Shown piece by piece: positions 34,333 to 45,270 of a DNA stretch of 64,000 bases. The stretch covers positions 5,936,413 through 6,000,412 of the forward strand of contig OZ024802.1 in NCBI GenBank assembly GCA_964017045.1. The letters are read 5' to 3'. Position 1 is the first letter of the stretch. The number at the start of each line of letters is the position of its first letter. The translations under genes were made by a program, and so were the position numbers. This stretch comes from Omphiscola glabra (taxonomy: Eukaryota; Mollusca; Gastropoda; Lymnaeidae). The notes under the pieces were generated by a model. The model had not been told where the DNA came from, ran no database searches, and saw only the letters and a program-made list of their open reading frames with translations.

Positions 34333-34465
34333 ATCTACCTACCGTCTAATACAGACTTACCTCCCATCTAATACCAGACCTAACCCATCTAATACCAGAC
34401 CTACCTCCAATCTAATACAGACCTACGTCCCATCAGACGCTAGTAGGGACCTACGTCCCATCAGA
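34333..34465. repeat. About 22-bp degenerate array, 6 copies
   Basis: CCATCTAATACCAGACCTAC with indels. The last two units read CCCATCAGACGCTAGTA. Confidence 0.88.
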
Positions 34466-34724
34466 CGCTAGTATGAACTGCTGACCTTTGACTGTAATCT
34501 CCAACCGAAACTCTGGCTGGACGCTACTAATTCTATTCTAAGCTCTATCATGTTGATCTTTTTATTCCAAATATAGAATTTAGTATTTCCTAGAATCTGT
34601 TGCATACCACATACTCACTTCTATGTCCTTGACCTTCATATTAGTCATTTACCGAAAACATTTTCCAGTGGAGTTTAAATGCAACTTCCTTATTTGCCCC
34701 ATTACCCGCTGCCCGCTGCTTTTC

Positions 34725-34990
34725 TACAAGTGTCTTGTACGCCCGTTCTTTACTACAGGCGTCTTATACGCCCCTGCTTTACTACTGGCGTCTTATACAC
34801 CACTGCTTTACTATAAATGTCTTATACGCCCGTTCTTTACTACAGGCGTCTTATACGCCCCTGCTTTACTACTGGCGTCTTATACGCCTCTGCTTTACTA
34901 TAAGTGTCTTATACGCCTTTTCTTTACTACAGGCGTCTTATCCGCCCCTGCTTTACTACAGGCGTCTTATACGCCCCTGCTTTACTTCAA
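34725..34990. repeat. 29-bp tandem array, about 9 copies
   Basis: Core CTTTACTACAGGCGTCTTAT with ACGCCCCTG. Alternating ACTACAGG, ACTACTGG and ACTATAAG variants suggest a three-unit block. Confidence 0.96.
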
Positions 34991-35129
34991 GTAAAAGTAA
35001 AAAAATGAACCGACCAAGTACGTGTTAATTTAAAGAACGAAATTTGAATGTTCTCTGAAGTGAGGTCAATTCGTTGTACTGTTTCAGGTCAATGTTTGAA
35101 TGCCCATAATGAGATTTCAGCCCAGTTTT

Positions 35130-35227
35130 CAGAGCAGTTCATAACGCGCGTATCATCTCCAGAGCAGTTCACATCAGGCTTATCATCTTCAGAGCAGTTC
35201 ACATCACGCTTATCATCTTCAGCCCAT
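35130..35227. repeat. 30-bp tandem repeat, about 3 copies
   Basis: TTCAGAGCAGTTCACATCAG with CTTATCATC, three to four units. Confidence 0.93.
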
Positions 35228-35409
35228 TGATGGGGTTTGCACCACATCCACGAAAAAGTTCTAACACTGAGCTCCGCTGTCAATGCTAAATATTTGAAGC
35301 AGAAACTCAGATCACAGTCTTAAAGAGCTACTATTTAACTATTTTAGAACCACCTTTGTACACGAAAACTTGATCATAATAAATACTAATATAATTCAAC
35401 ACATAGACA

Positions 35410-35555
35410 AAGTTAGAACATGAGAATATAGAACATTGAATATAGAACATAGAAATAGAATATAGAACTAGAACAAAGTACATAGAAAATTGAAAATAGA
35501 ACATAGAACATTGAACATAGAACATATAACATGGAACATATAACATAGAGCACTG
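35410..35555. repeat. Degenerate GAACATA repeat
   Basis: Loose 9-12 bp units AGAACATAGAA and TATAGAAC. Confidence 0.85.
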
Positions 35556-36485
35556 AAGATTATTTGATTCCATCCTGACTCACTACTCGTTCATGTGTCA
35601 AAGACAACTTCTTATAAGGCACTGCAATCGTCTGAAGAAGCAGAGGTTTTTTCCCTTGTTAGTCTTTTTCGCCTAGAAATTAGAAAAATGTCTCAGAGAC
35701 TTACATTTTTCCCCCACAAATTTGCAACACTACACAGCCGCGTGCCCGATCTACAAGTTCTGCTTTATTTCCAGATACCGGCTGAATTCCCGTAAAAATT
35801 TCTTAATTCCTTCAACTCGCCAGGTCTCAAATGCTGTTTTCGCTATGTGAGCAGCCATCTTTGTACGTTCTTTGCACTCCCCGGTATGAACGATAACTCT
35901 GGGTGACAAGGGAAGTTGCAGTCTGCTATAGTTGGACCTATTAAAATTTGTTAATTTTGTGTACATTTGGTGCGTACATGATCAAGCTACGCTGGCGGAA
36001 GCAGAGAATGAGAGCGCAGCACGATGCGCAATGAAAGTGGGACGGACAAGAAAAAGCCACTCATGAATTATGATTATAGATTGTTGTTATAGCCCGTGTC
36101 TTGACCTTAATTTACTTCAACATAGAGCTAAAGCGTCCAGCCCCCCCTTCCCCAAACCATACACCAACTTTTTATATTGACGTCACCAATTAAATGTGTA
36201 GCACTGTACCAAACCCACCCCTCCCTTGATTGTGAAAAGGAAGTCAACTTTTGTATAAGTTCTGGAGGGTTCCAGCTTTCTCCCAACCAAGCGTTTTTTT
36301 CCCTAGACATTTACGAGACGTAATATACTTACGAGAGTGGTCTCTTGGTGTGTGTGTTTGTGTGCGTTCGTGTGTGTGCATTCGTGTGTGTGCGTGTGCG
36401 CACGCGTGTGTGTATTAATATTTGTATCTTTCGAGGATTTTACTTTTTCATTTGCAGTGCTGTAAGTTAATATAGATTTAATTAT
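35556..36485. other. Spacer with a TG/CG-rich microsatellite
   Basis: A TGTG/TGCG tract lies at about 36347-36412. No gene supported elsewhere. Confidence 0.5.
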
Positions 36486-36680
36486 GTCGATTTCAGTGGG
36501 TCTCAACCTTCCTAATGCCACGACCCTTTAATGCAGTTCCTCATGTTGTGGTGACATAAACTTATTTTCGATGCGGCTTCATAAATATGTGTTTTCCGAT
36601 GGTCTTAGGTGACCCCTGTTTAAGGTCGTTTGACCCCCAAAGAGTTTGCGACCCACAGGTTGAGAACCGCTGGTCTATTT
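36486..36680 (+). mobile_element. SPIN-like hAT element, both ends intact (36494-36672)
   Basis: 179 bp. Left terminus CAGTGGGTCTCAACC and right terminus GGTTGAGAACCGCTG are inverted repeats. The interior reads GTTCCTCATGTTGTGGTGAC, TTTTCCGATGGTCTTAGG and GACCCCTG. The 8-bp flanks GTCGATTT (36486-36493) and GTCTATTT (36673-36680) agree at 7 of 8 positions. SPIN belongs to the hAT superfamily and has been spread horizontally among tetrapods and some invertebrates. This is the non-autonomous form without transposase. Confidence 0.95.
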
Positions 36681-37198
36681 GATTTTTGAATTTTTTAAAT
36701 ATAAATGTTATAGTATATTTGATTTTAATATTAAAAGTATCACTAGCTTTGGTATCATTCTTCTTTGTATACTGTTTTGTTGTGTTTACTTAGTTCGTTG
36801 ATTGTTCCTGTAACGGTGCGTAACAATAGTCATGTAACAATATATATATATATACATATATATATATATCTAAAGCTTTTATCCCATCATACACTTAAAT
36901 GGATAAAACAAATATTTAATTTCCATTATGCACTTAAATGGATATTACCAATTTTTTTTATTTCCACTACATACTTAATTTTATATTATCAAGTTCTTGA
37001 ATGCTTTACCCTTGTCATTATGTGTTATATAGCGTCTTTAAATTCAAACACGAAAAAAAACCCAAAAAAACCACCAACTTTTCTAAGAAAGTTACAAGAT
37101 TTCACAACAAACTCTCCACCACTCAAGCCCCACGCCCCACAATCCTGTATTTAGCCCACACTATAAATTCAGGGTTACCGAATTTTTTTTTCAGTCGA
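36681..37198. other. AT-rich spacer
   Basis: TA microsatellite at about 36838-36872, then A/T-rich sequence with repeated CACTTAAATGGATA (three loose copies at 36890-36980). No gene. Confidence 0.5.
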
Positions 37199-37262
37199 AA
37201 ATTTCTTTTTGAACGCACTATACTATATAGTAAAACAAAATAATGCGTTCAAAAAGAAATTT
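37199..37262. repeat. Perfect 19-bp inverted repeat (hairpin)
   Basis: AAATTTCTTTTTGAACGCA (37199-37217) is the exact reverse complement of 37244-37262, with a 26-bp loop. It could be a small fold-back element or a MITE core. It adjoins a CGATCAAATTTCCGT repeat that shares the AAATTTC motif. Confidence 0.9.
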
Positions 37263-37299
37263 GACGCAAAATTTTAACGTATAAATAAAAAAAACGATT

Positions 37300-37385
37300 C
37301 GACCAAATTTCCGTTCGATCAAATTTCCGTCGATCAATTTTCCGTCGACCAAATTTCTTTCGATCAAATTTCCGGATACGATAAA
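37300..37385. repeat. About 15-bp CGATCAAATTTCCGT repeat, 5 copies
   Basis: TCGACCAAATTTCCGT and TCGATCAAATTTCCG alternate. Located just after the 19-bp hairpin. Confidence 0.9.
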
Positions 37386-37734
37386 TTCAGTCAATCCTTA
37401 GAAAAATATTTGTCCACTATATTTCGATCCATCTGGCGGCCAATACATGACCTTATTTAAAGCGGGGCTGTGTTGGACTATGTCAATGATTGCACGTGCT
37501 GTGCGGGGCCCGGTGACTCACGCAGTTTAAATTCTAAAACTAACACCACCCCACGGTTTCATTTGTCAGCGGCACACACGAACACAATAGATAGGCATAT
37601 ACCGGAGCTTTATTCCGACGGCAACTGGATTTTGATTAAAATATTTTAACCTCGTCCGTAATACGTGAGTTACCACACGCCCCTTCCCACGCCCCAACCC
37701 CCCCCCCCCCCGCCCGCCATTTTGGTCTCAATGT
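37386..37734. other. Spacer, nothing recognised
   Basis: Single-copy sequence ending in a C-run near 37701-37712. Confidence 0.5.
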
Positions 37735-38810
37735 AATAGAATTTCTTAAAGCTTAAACATAAATGTAATTCAATTTCTCAAAAGCCTTATGAATAAAATC
37801 CCATTTTTCAATAGCTTAATATGAATAAAATCCCATTTTTCAATAGCTTAATATGAATAAATACCATTTTTCAATAGCTAAATATGAATAAAATCCCATT
37901 TTTCAATAGCTTAATATGAATAAAATCCCATTTTTCAATAGCTTAATATGAATAAAATCCCATTTTTCAATAGCTTAATATGAATAAAATCCCATTTTTT
38001 AATAGCTTAATATGAATAAAATACAATTTATCAATAGCTTAATATGAATAAAATACAATTTATCAATAGCTTAATATGAATAAAATCCCATTTTTCAATA
38101 GCTTAATATGAATAAAATACAATTTATCAATAGCTTAATATGATAAAATACAATTTATCAATAGCTTAATATGAATAAAATCCCATTTTTCAATAGCTTA
38201 ATATGAATAAAATCCCATTTTTCAATAGCTAAATATGAATAAAATCCCATTTTTCAATAGCTTAATATGAATAAAATCCCATTTTTCAATAGCTTAATAT
38301 GAATAAAATACAATTTATCAATAGCTTAATATGAATAAAATACAATTTATCAATAACTTAATATGAATAAAATACAATTTATCAATAGCTTAATATGAAT
38401 AAAATCCCATTTATCAATAGCTTAATATGAATAAAATAAAATTTATCAATGGCTTAATATGATAAAATACAATTTATCAATAGCTTAATATGAATAAAAT
38501 CCCATTTTTCAATAGCTTAATATGAATAAAATCCCATTTATCAATAGCTTAATATGAATAAAATACAATTTATCAATAGCTTAATATGAATAAAATACAA
38601 TTTATCAATAGCTTAATATGAATAAAATCCCATTTATCAATAGCTTAATATGAATAAAATACAATTTATCAATAGCTTAATATGAATAAAATCCCATTTA
38701 TCAATAGCTTAATATGAATAAAATACAATTTATCAATAGCTTAATATGAATAAAATCCCATTTATCAATAGCTTAATATGAATAAAATACAATTTATCAA
38801 TTGCTTAACA
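37735..38810. repeat. 32-bp tandem array, about 33 copies
   Basis: Core AATAGCTTAATATGAATAAA with either ATCCCATTTTTC or ATACAATTTATC. The CCCATTTTTC form dominates on the left and the ACAATTTATC form on the right. Two units lack one A (GATAAAATAC). Confidence 0.98.
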
Positions 38811-38953
38811 CGGTGGTTTTCAAACTTCCGAAAGCCGCGACAATTTAATACTGTTCCTCATGTTGTGGTGACCCCCCCCCCCCCCACCACAAAATTATTT
38901 TCGTTGCTACTTCATAACTTTGTGTTTTCTTGTGGTCTTTGGCCAGCCCTGTG
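38811..38953 (+). mobile_element. SPIN-like hAT copy at the edge of the 32-bp array
   Basis: Starts CGGTGGTTTTCAAACTTCC, continues CTGTTCCTCATGTTGTGGTG, GTTGCTACTTCATAACT, then GTGGTCTTTGGC. The right terminus is missing. After it, GCATGAATAAAATACAG resumes array-like sequence, so the element was inserted in the array's right end. Confidence 0.88.
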
Positions 38954-39411
38954 CATGGCATGAATAAAATACAGTTTCTTAAAACATGTTTCCTTTTATA
39001 TTATGATTTTTTTTTTTTATTTATAAAAAAAAAAAAAAAAAATTAAATAAAAAAAATATATTTAAAAAATCAATTTAAAAATCATTACGCTAATTATTTG
39101 TAACTTCCTTCAATCACGATCAGTGGATTATTGACTCCGAGTTGGAATAGTTTGGACAGTCAGATTCATACATTAAACATACAAAGCGTGCACCCCCCTC
39201 TTTCGAGGCGTCATGCACCCCAGCCGGGGACTTAGATGATGTTTGACTTCTGAATCCTAGTAGACGTTGTTAGGGTAGATGTCCAAGATGATTTTATGGA
39301 TAGATTATACCATCAGTTTATCCACAAGTGGGATTAGATTCAGAATAGGATTATCCACAAATCGGATAATTTTTCAAGAGTGATCAATGGGAACATTTGC
39401 AGTCTGATTTT
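38954..39411. other. AT-rich spacer
   Basis: Long A/T runs at 39005-39065. No gene. Confidence 0.5.
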
Positions 39412-39575
39412 GTCATCTACTATGTCAGATTATGAAATGTTCAGTGTCAGATTATGTAATGTTCTATGCCATATTATGTAATGTTCTATGCCAAATTATG
39501 TAATGTTCTATACCGGATATGTAGTGTTCTATGTCAGATTATGTAATGTTCTATGTCAGATTATGAAATTTCCCT
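39412..39575. repeat. 22-bp tandem array, about 7 copies
   Basis: CAGATTATGTAATGTTCTAT with CATATT and AAATT variants. Confidence 0.94.
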
Positions 39576-39724
39576 TATCTTACGTGTTGACATGTCACGT
39601 GACGGTGAATGATTGCTGCCTAGTTGATGGGAGGCTTGGGAGACATTTGGTCCCTACATGACGAGATCAATGTTTCAAGTGTGTACCGCCTTTGTCATGA
39701 AGGTGCGAACATGGGCTTTTGACA

Positions 39725-40885
39725 TCACAGGTTTTAATGCATCACATCCAATATTGGAATATGGACCAGTGTCATAACAACCAATATTTGAACATTGCCC
39801 AGTGCCATCAAATAAAATATTGGAAATGGACCAATGGACTCATGTCTCTGAATGATTCTACGAATCCGCTGGCCCAACGTCATCACCAACGAGGATCTCT
39901 GGCGGCGCACACAACAAGAACCAGTGGAATAGTTAGTTTGCCAGCGAAGAAAGAGATGGATTGGTCACACCCTCAGAAAGTCCACATCAAGTATCACGAG
40001 ACAAGCCCTCACTTGGAACCCCCCAGGGCAAGAGAAAAAGAGGTCGACCCAAAATGACTTGGAGAAGGTAGCTGGAGGCATACACCAAAAAGCTTGGGCA
40101 CAACTGGGGACAACTGGAGAGACTTGCCCAAGACCGGGATGCCTGGAGAGCCTTTGTTTGTGGCCTATGCCCCAGACGGGACGACAGGCGATGATGATGA
40201 TGATCATATCCAATATTGGAACATTGACCAATGCCATCACATCCAATATTGGAAATGAACCAACTCCATCGGATGCAATATTGGAACATTGACCAGTGAC
40301 ATCAAATCCAATATTGGATTATTGACCAATGCCATCACATCAACCTTTGGAACATTGACCAGTGCCATGACAAACAATATTGGAAGTGGACCAATTCTAT
40401 CACATCCAATAATTGGAATATTGATCAATACTATCACACCAATATTGGAATATGGACCAGTGCCATTACATCAAGTTTTGGAATATGGACCAGTGTCATA
40501 ACATCCAATATTTGAACATTGCCAAGTGCCATCACATCCAATATTGGAATATGGAGCGATGCCTTCACATCCAATATTGGACATTGACCAATGCCATCAC
40601 ATCCAATATTGGATTATTGACCAGTGTCATCACACCCAATATTGGAATATTGACCAATGTCATCAAATCCAATTTTGAAATATGGATCAGTGCCATCACA
40701 TCCAATATTAAAACATTGACCAATGCCATCACATCCAATATTGTAACAGTGACCAGTGACATCACATCCAATATTGGATTATTGACCAATGCCATGACAA
40801 CCAATATTGGAAGTGGACCAATTTCATCACATCCAATAACTGTAATATTGACCACTACGATCACAACCAATATTGTAACATAAGA
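39725..40885. repeat. 33-bp tandem array, about 24 copies, split by a LINE
   Basis: Core CATCCAATATTGGAACATTG with ACCAATGCCATCA. At least ten units keep the perfect palindrome CCAATATTGG, which also fits the CC(A/T)6GG CArG-box formula. Interrupted at 39838-40204 by a retrotransposon fragment. Eleven-codon units leave several frames open. Confidence 0.97.
39838..40204 (+). mobile_element. 5'-truncated non-LTR retrotransposon, RT C-terminus
   Basis: Plus-strand pieces translate to ILRIRWPNVITNEDLWRRTQ, QRRKRWIGHTLRKSTSSITR, QALTWNPPGQ, then after a frameshift GKRKRGRPKMTWRR, a stop, LEAYTKKLGHNWGQLERLAQ and DRDAWRAFVCGLCPRR, followed by tandem stop codons in a GATGATGAT tail (40190-40204). 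This is the classic C-terminal tail of RTE/Jockey-like LINEs, and a short tandem 3' tail is typical of the RTE clade. Two in-frame stops and at least one frameshift show that it is dead. It differs from the LINE remnant at 1797-2265 in its terminal sequence. Confidence 0.92.
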
Positions 40886-41469
40886 CCACTGGCATCATTA
40901 TCTATATTTGAATCTTAAATATTCGATTTGCTGAAGATGTATCAAATTTATGATTATTAGATTAAGGCCAAAAACACTAAGTGGCTACGTAGCTGGCAAA
41001 TAAATCCATATTTGTCTATTAAATAAAGTTTCCCTTGTATATTAAACAACATGTAATGTGCACGTGGTAACCATCTTATGATCGCGCTGACTGGGTGCCA
41101 CGAGACCTCGACACAAAGGCTGCAGAGAAGAGCTGTGAACCAAGGCATAGGAAAGTCTGCAGCAGATTGTAGTGAAAGGCAAAGAAAGAGTAGATTTAAT
41201 GTCAGCCACACACAGGGACCTCCCCGTATATTGATTGACGGCTGAATGTTAAATAGGGCGCTATTTGCCAACAGAGCTGTGATCGTCTGTGTCATTTGTC
41301 GAAAGAACAAAGAACTTACTTGGCGTACGAGCAACTATAGGTAGACTAACTAGATGGTGGGGTGGGCGTCTGAAAGGGTGTCGGGGGGGGCCTGAAAAAA
41401 ATAAGGGGGGGGGCAGAAAAACTATACGTCTACTCATTAGAATCTGAGCTGTTGATACATAATATATGT
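40886..41469. other. Spacer, nothing recognised
   Basis: A 125-codon minus frame (40957-41334) has no recognisable domain and no supporting splice or regulatory signal. G-runs lie near 41383-41413. Confidence 0.45.
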
Positions 41470-41890
41470 AGGCCTACTGACATGACTGACACACCTCCCA
41501 AATGTACTGACATATGACTGACATAACTGACATATGTACTGACATAGCTGACAAATGTACTGACATAACTGACATATGTACTGACATATGACTGACATAA
41601 CTGACATATGTACTGACATATGACTGACATAACTGACATAACTGACAAATGTACTGACATAACTGACATATGTACTGACATATGTACTGACATAACTGAC
41701 ATATGTACTGACATAACTGACATGTGTACTGACATAACTGACATATGTACTGACATAACTGACATATGTAATGAAATAACTGACACGCGTACTGGCATAT
41801 GTACTTACATAACTTACTTGTATACTGACATATGTTCTGACATAACTGACATATGTACTGACGCAACTGACATGTGTAGTGACATATCTG
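41470..41890. repeat. 21-bp (9+12) tandem array, about 20 units
   Basis: ACTGACATA alternates with ACTGACATATGT. The unit is seven codons, which opens minus frames reading MSVMSVH. CATATG palindromes recur. Confidence 0.96.
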
Positions 41891-41969
41891 GACGATGATG
41901 AAAAGAGTATAAAAAAAATTGTTCATTTGTGCTGGCATTATTACATATGGTTCCCTTAAAGATTTTAAA

Positions 41970-42378
41970 TGACGTAGTTGCTTTATGTGAATGACGTAGT
42001 TGCTTTATGTGAATGACGTAGTTCCTTTTTGTGAATGACGTAGTTCCTTTGTGTCAATGACGTAGTTCCTTTGTGTGAATGACGTAGTTCCTTTGTGTGA
42101 ATGACGTAGTTGCTTTGTGTGAATGGCTTAGTTCCTTTATGTGAATGACGTAGTTCCTTTATGTGAATGACGTAGTTCGTTTATGTGAATGACGTAGTTC
42201 CTTTGTGTCAATGACGTAGTTCCTTTTTGTGAATGACGTAGTTCCTTTGTGTGAATGACGTAGTTGCTTTTTGTGAATGACGTGGTTCCTTTGTGTGAAT
42301 GACGTAGTTGCTTTATGTGAATGACGAAGTTCCTTTATGTGAATGACATAGTTCCTTTCTTTAAATGAAGTAGTTCCG
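41970..42378. repeat. 22-bp TGACGTAG array, about 18 copies
   Basis: GAATGACGTAGTTCCTTTGT with GTTGCTTTATGT variants. Nearly every unit keeps TGACGTAG, a CRE-half-site-like motif, at 22-bp spacing. Confidence 0.97.
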
Positions 42379-42524
42379 TACTTAACATGACTATCCCACT
42401 GGGGGTAGGGTGACTGAAGGATGGGGGTGTGACAGTACTGACCTAGTTTTCCAACTGATTTCTTTGACCCAGGGTGCCTGTGTCGTCGAGATGCTCAGAG
42501 CAAACTATTTCTAAAACTGTAGGC

Positions 42525-42665
42525 TAGAGGTGCCCATGAGGCTAGAGGTGCCCATGCCCGTCGACACTGAAACCTAGCGGCACCCGTCGACACTGAAACC
42601 TAGCGGCACCCGTTGACGCTGAAACCTAGCGGCACCCGTTGACGCTGAAACCTGGCGGCACCCGT
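42525..42665. repeat. 26-bp tandem array, about 4-5 copies
   Basis: Core CACTGAAACCTAGCGGCACC followed by CGTCGA. Preceded by two GCTAGAGGTGCCCATG copies. Confidence 0.94.
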
Positions 42666-42799
42666 CGCCTGTTCACATTGTACGCTAGGAGAGTACATTT
42701 TCCCATTGAAACTATACGCTACAGGCTTCAAAGGCCCTTTTTTAAACTGTAGGCTAGAGGCACACTTACCCATCGTTAGTCATTGTAGACTACGTGCAC

Positions 42800-43205
42800 T
42801 GATTTAGCATTGCATCAGTGGTATAGGGGCCACCATTCCCATTGAAACTGTGGGATAAGGGGCACCATTGCCCATTGAATCTGTGGTATAGGGGCCACCA
42901 ATGCCCATTGAATCTGTGGTATAGGGGCCACCATTGTCCATTGAATCTGTGGTATAGGGGCCACCATTGCCCATTGAATCTGTGGTATAGGGGCCACCAT
43001 TGCCCATTGAATCTGTGGTATAGGGGCCACGATTGCCCATTGAATCTGTGGTATAGGGGCCACCATTTCCCATTGAATCTGTATCATAGGGGCCACCATT
43101 GCCCATTGAATCTGTGGTATAGGGGCCAACATTACCCATTGAATCTGTGGTATAGGGGCCACCATTGCCCATTGAAGCTGTGGTATGGGGCCACCATTGC
43201 CCATT
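42800..43205. repeat. 33-bp tandem array, about 12 copies
   Basis: Core GTATAGGGGCCACCATTGCC with CATTGAATCTGTG. The minus strand carries an 180-codon frame (42804-43346) reading SMGNGGPYTTD repeats behind about 50 non-repetitive residues. The changes between units alter amino acids, so coding is not supported. Confidence 0.97.
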
Positions 43206-44159
43206 GAGCACGAGACAAAAAGGTAAGCCATCACAAAGCACGCGCCAAATTGAATGGCTGATTCCAGTGGAAGCCACCGAGGCGACCATCTGTCTGGTTT
43301 CCTGCCACACAAGGATGACGGGCCAAATAATATCTAACACACACACGTAGATGCCCCATAAAGAGAATAGCCCGGGGCCCGGGCTGGGACAAGAGGGATT
43401 TAAAAAAAAAAAAATACGACTAAAAATTAGGTCAACAGTAGGAGAACAGTTTGAAAGAAATTAATTGTTCCAGACAGTTTTTGTTATCTTTTTTTAGTTG
43501 CCGAAGCGTGGACTGTGGTTCTAGGGGCTGACCTCGAAAAATCTATCACCGGAATTGTAAATGTAATAATAGAACTTTTCCATTTTCCATAAATTATGCT
43601 AATTAACCTCGCGTTGATGAATAATTGAATTGCCGATATACTGCAAAAGAAAAAAAACCAAAAGACAACCTTCTTCATAATATTTTGTTTAACATGTTTC
43701 TATACATTCGTGCCGCAGACAAAATTTAGAAGAGACCCACAAAGACATAGTATTAATTTGTTGTTGTTGTTTTTGTTGTTGTTGTTGTTGTTGTTGTGTG
43801 TGTGTGTGTAATTTTTAAAAGATGACATTAAAATTATACATTTTAACAAAACAATGCTGTGATTTAGAAATTCAAAAGCCTATTGACCATAGCACGGAAA
43901 CATGCGGCGTATTAAAATCGCGAGACACGAGAGCATGTGTCATGTGTAGTGTGTAGTGTGTAATGAGATAGAATCAGATACATTTGTTTGCTTTCTCTAT
44001 GGGGAACTGTTGAAACAGAAGTTCTATGATACACTCTTGGAGCTGATCACGTGGGAGTTAGGTTGGATCAGTTGAACATTTGGGATAGATGAAACAAATT
44101 GTTTCGTCGGAATTCTGTCCGCACTCATAGCAGAAGATTTCCCTTGTCAACATCCCCGT
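43206..44159. other. Spacer with TTG/TG microsatellite
   Basis: TTG then TG repeat at about 43761-43811, an A-run near 43402-43413, and the palindromic GGCCCGGGC near 43375. No gene. Confidence 0.5.
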
Positions 44160-44235
44160 AACGAACACCCCCTGTAACAAACACCCCTGTCACAAACACC
44201 CCTGTCACAAACAACCCTGTCACAAACAACCCTAA
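44160..44235. repeat. About 16-bp ACACCCCTGTCACAAA repeat, 5 copies
   Basis: Adjoining short units with CCCCTGTAACAAACA variants on the left. Confidence 0.92.
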
Positions 44236-44261
44236 CCCCAGCTACAGGTTAGTTCATTCAA

Positions 44262-44722
44262 TCCATCAATACCTTAATACCTCTATACGACAATACCTCT
44301 ATACCCCAATGCCTCTATACCCCAATGCCTCTATACCCCAATGCCTCTATACCTCAATACTTCTATACCCCAATGACTCTATACCCCAATGCCTCTATAC
44401 CCCAATACCTCTATACCCCAATGCCTCTACACCCCAATGCCTCTATACCCCAATGCCTCTATACCCCAATGACTCTATACCCCAATGACTCTATACCCCA
44501 ATGACTCTATACCCCAATGACTCTATACCCCAATGCCTCTATACCCCAATGCCTCTATACCCCAATGCCTCTATACCCCAATGCCTCTATACCCCAATGC
44601 CTCTATACCCCAATACCTATATACCCCAATGCATCTATATACCCCAATGCCTCTATACCCCAATGCCTCTATACCCCAAAGCCTCTATACCCCAATGCCT
44701 CTATACCCCAATGCCTCTACAG
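44262..44722. repeat. 16-bp tandem array, about 28 copies
   Basis: TACCCCAATGCCTCTA with ACGACAATACC, ATGACTC and AAGCCTC variants. All plus frames are open because of the stop-free unit. Confidence 0.97.
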
Positions 44723-45157
44723 CTCCATGCCTTCTCTATTTCCTATTCTCCCCGCCACCTTTTTGTCACTGCCATCGATTTTGTAACCTTTATATTGTCT
44801 CCCCCACCTTTTGATGCCTTATCCCTCTCTGCCCCCACCTCTGCCTCTCTCCTCCCAACAGGTGAATTGAGAGTGACGGCCCTCGTTAGTCCGACAGATC
44901 CCCGGTGGGGATACAAAGGGGTCGATAGAGTCATGATTCAATTCTGCTAATTAAAAGTCGCGAAGGTCGTGATTATCGTGATAAGCTTCGTGTAATTTAA
45001 GGGCAGGTGTGTGGATGAGCGTGGTAGCACGTGCAGCTAGGTGTTGAGAAGTCACGTGAGATAGGCAGGCCACGGCTGGACAGATACGCTGTTGATTGGT
45101 CGAAATCAGACTTAAGAAATGTTTGGAGTAAATCGAACTGAAAGCATGACCTACTGA
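44723..45157. other. Spacer, nothing recognised
   Basis: C/T-rich left half, then single-copy sequence. No gene supported. Confidence 0.5.
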
Positions 45158-45270
45158 TAATTTCTCTCAGTACCACTCTGGCTTAAGATAACGTCTCTCA
45201 GCAGGACTCTAGCTTATGATAACTTCTCTCAGCAGGACTCTAGCTTATGATAACTTCTCTCAGCGCTGCC
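45158..45270. repeat. 31-bp tandem repeat, about 4 copies
   Basis: Core AGCTTATGATAACTTCTCTC with AGCAGGACTCT. The outer copies are diverged. Confidence 0.93.

Noticed and set aside
40957..41334. 125-codon minus-strand frame
   Set aside because: No domain, signal or splice context supports it.
42804..43346. 180-codon minus frame with about 50 non-repetitive residues before SMGNGGPYTTD repeats
   Set aside because: The leader has no domain I recognise, and unit differences are all amino-acid changes. A transcript could reopen the question.
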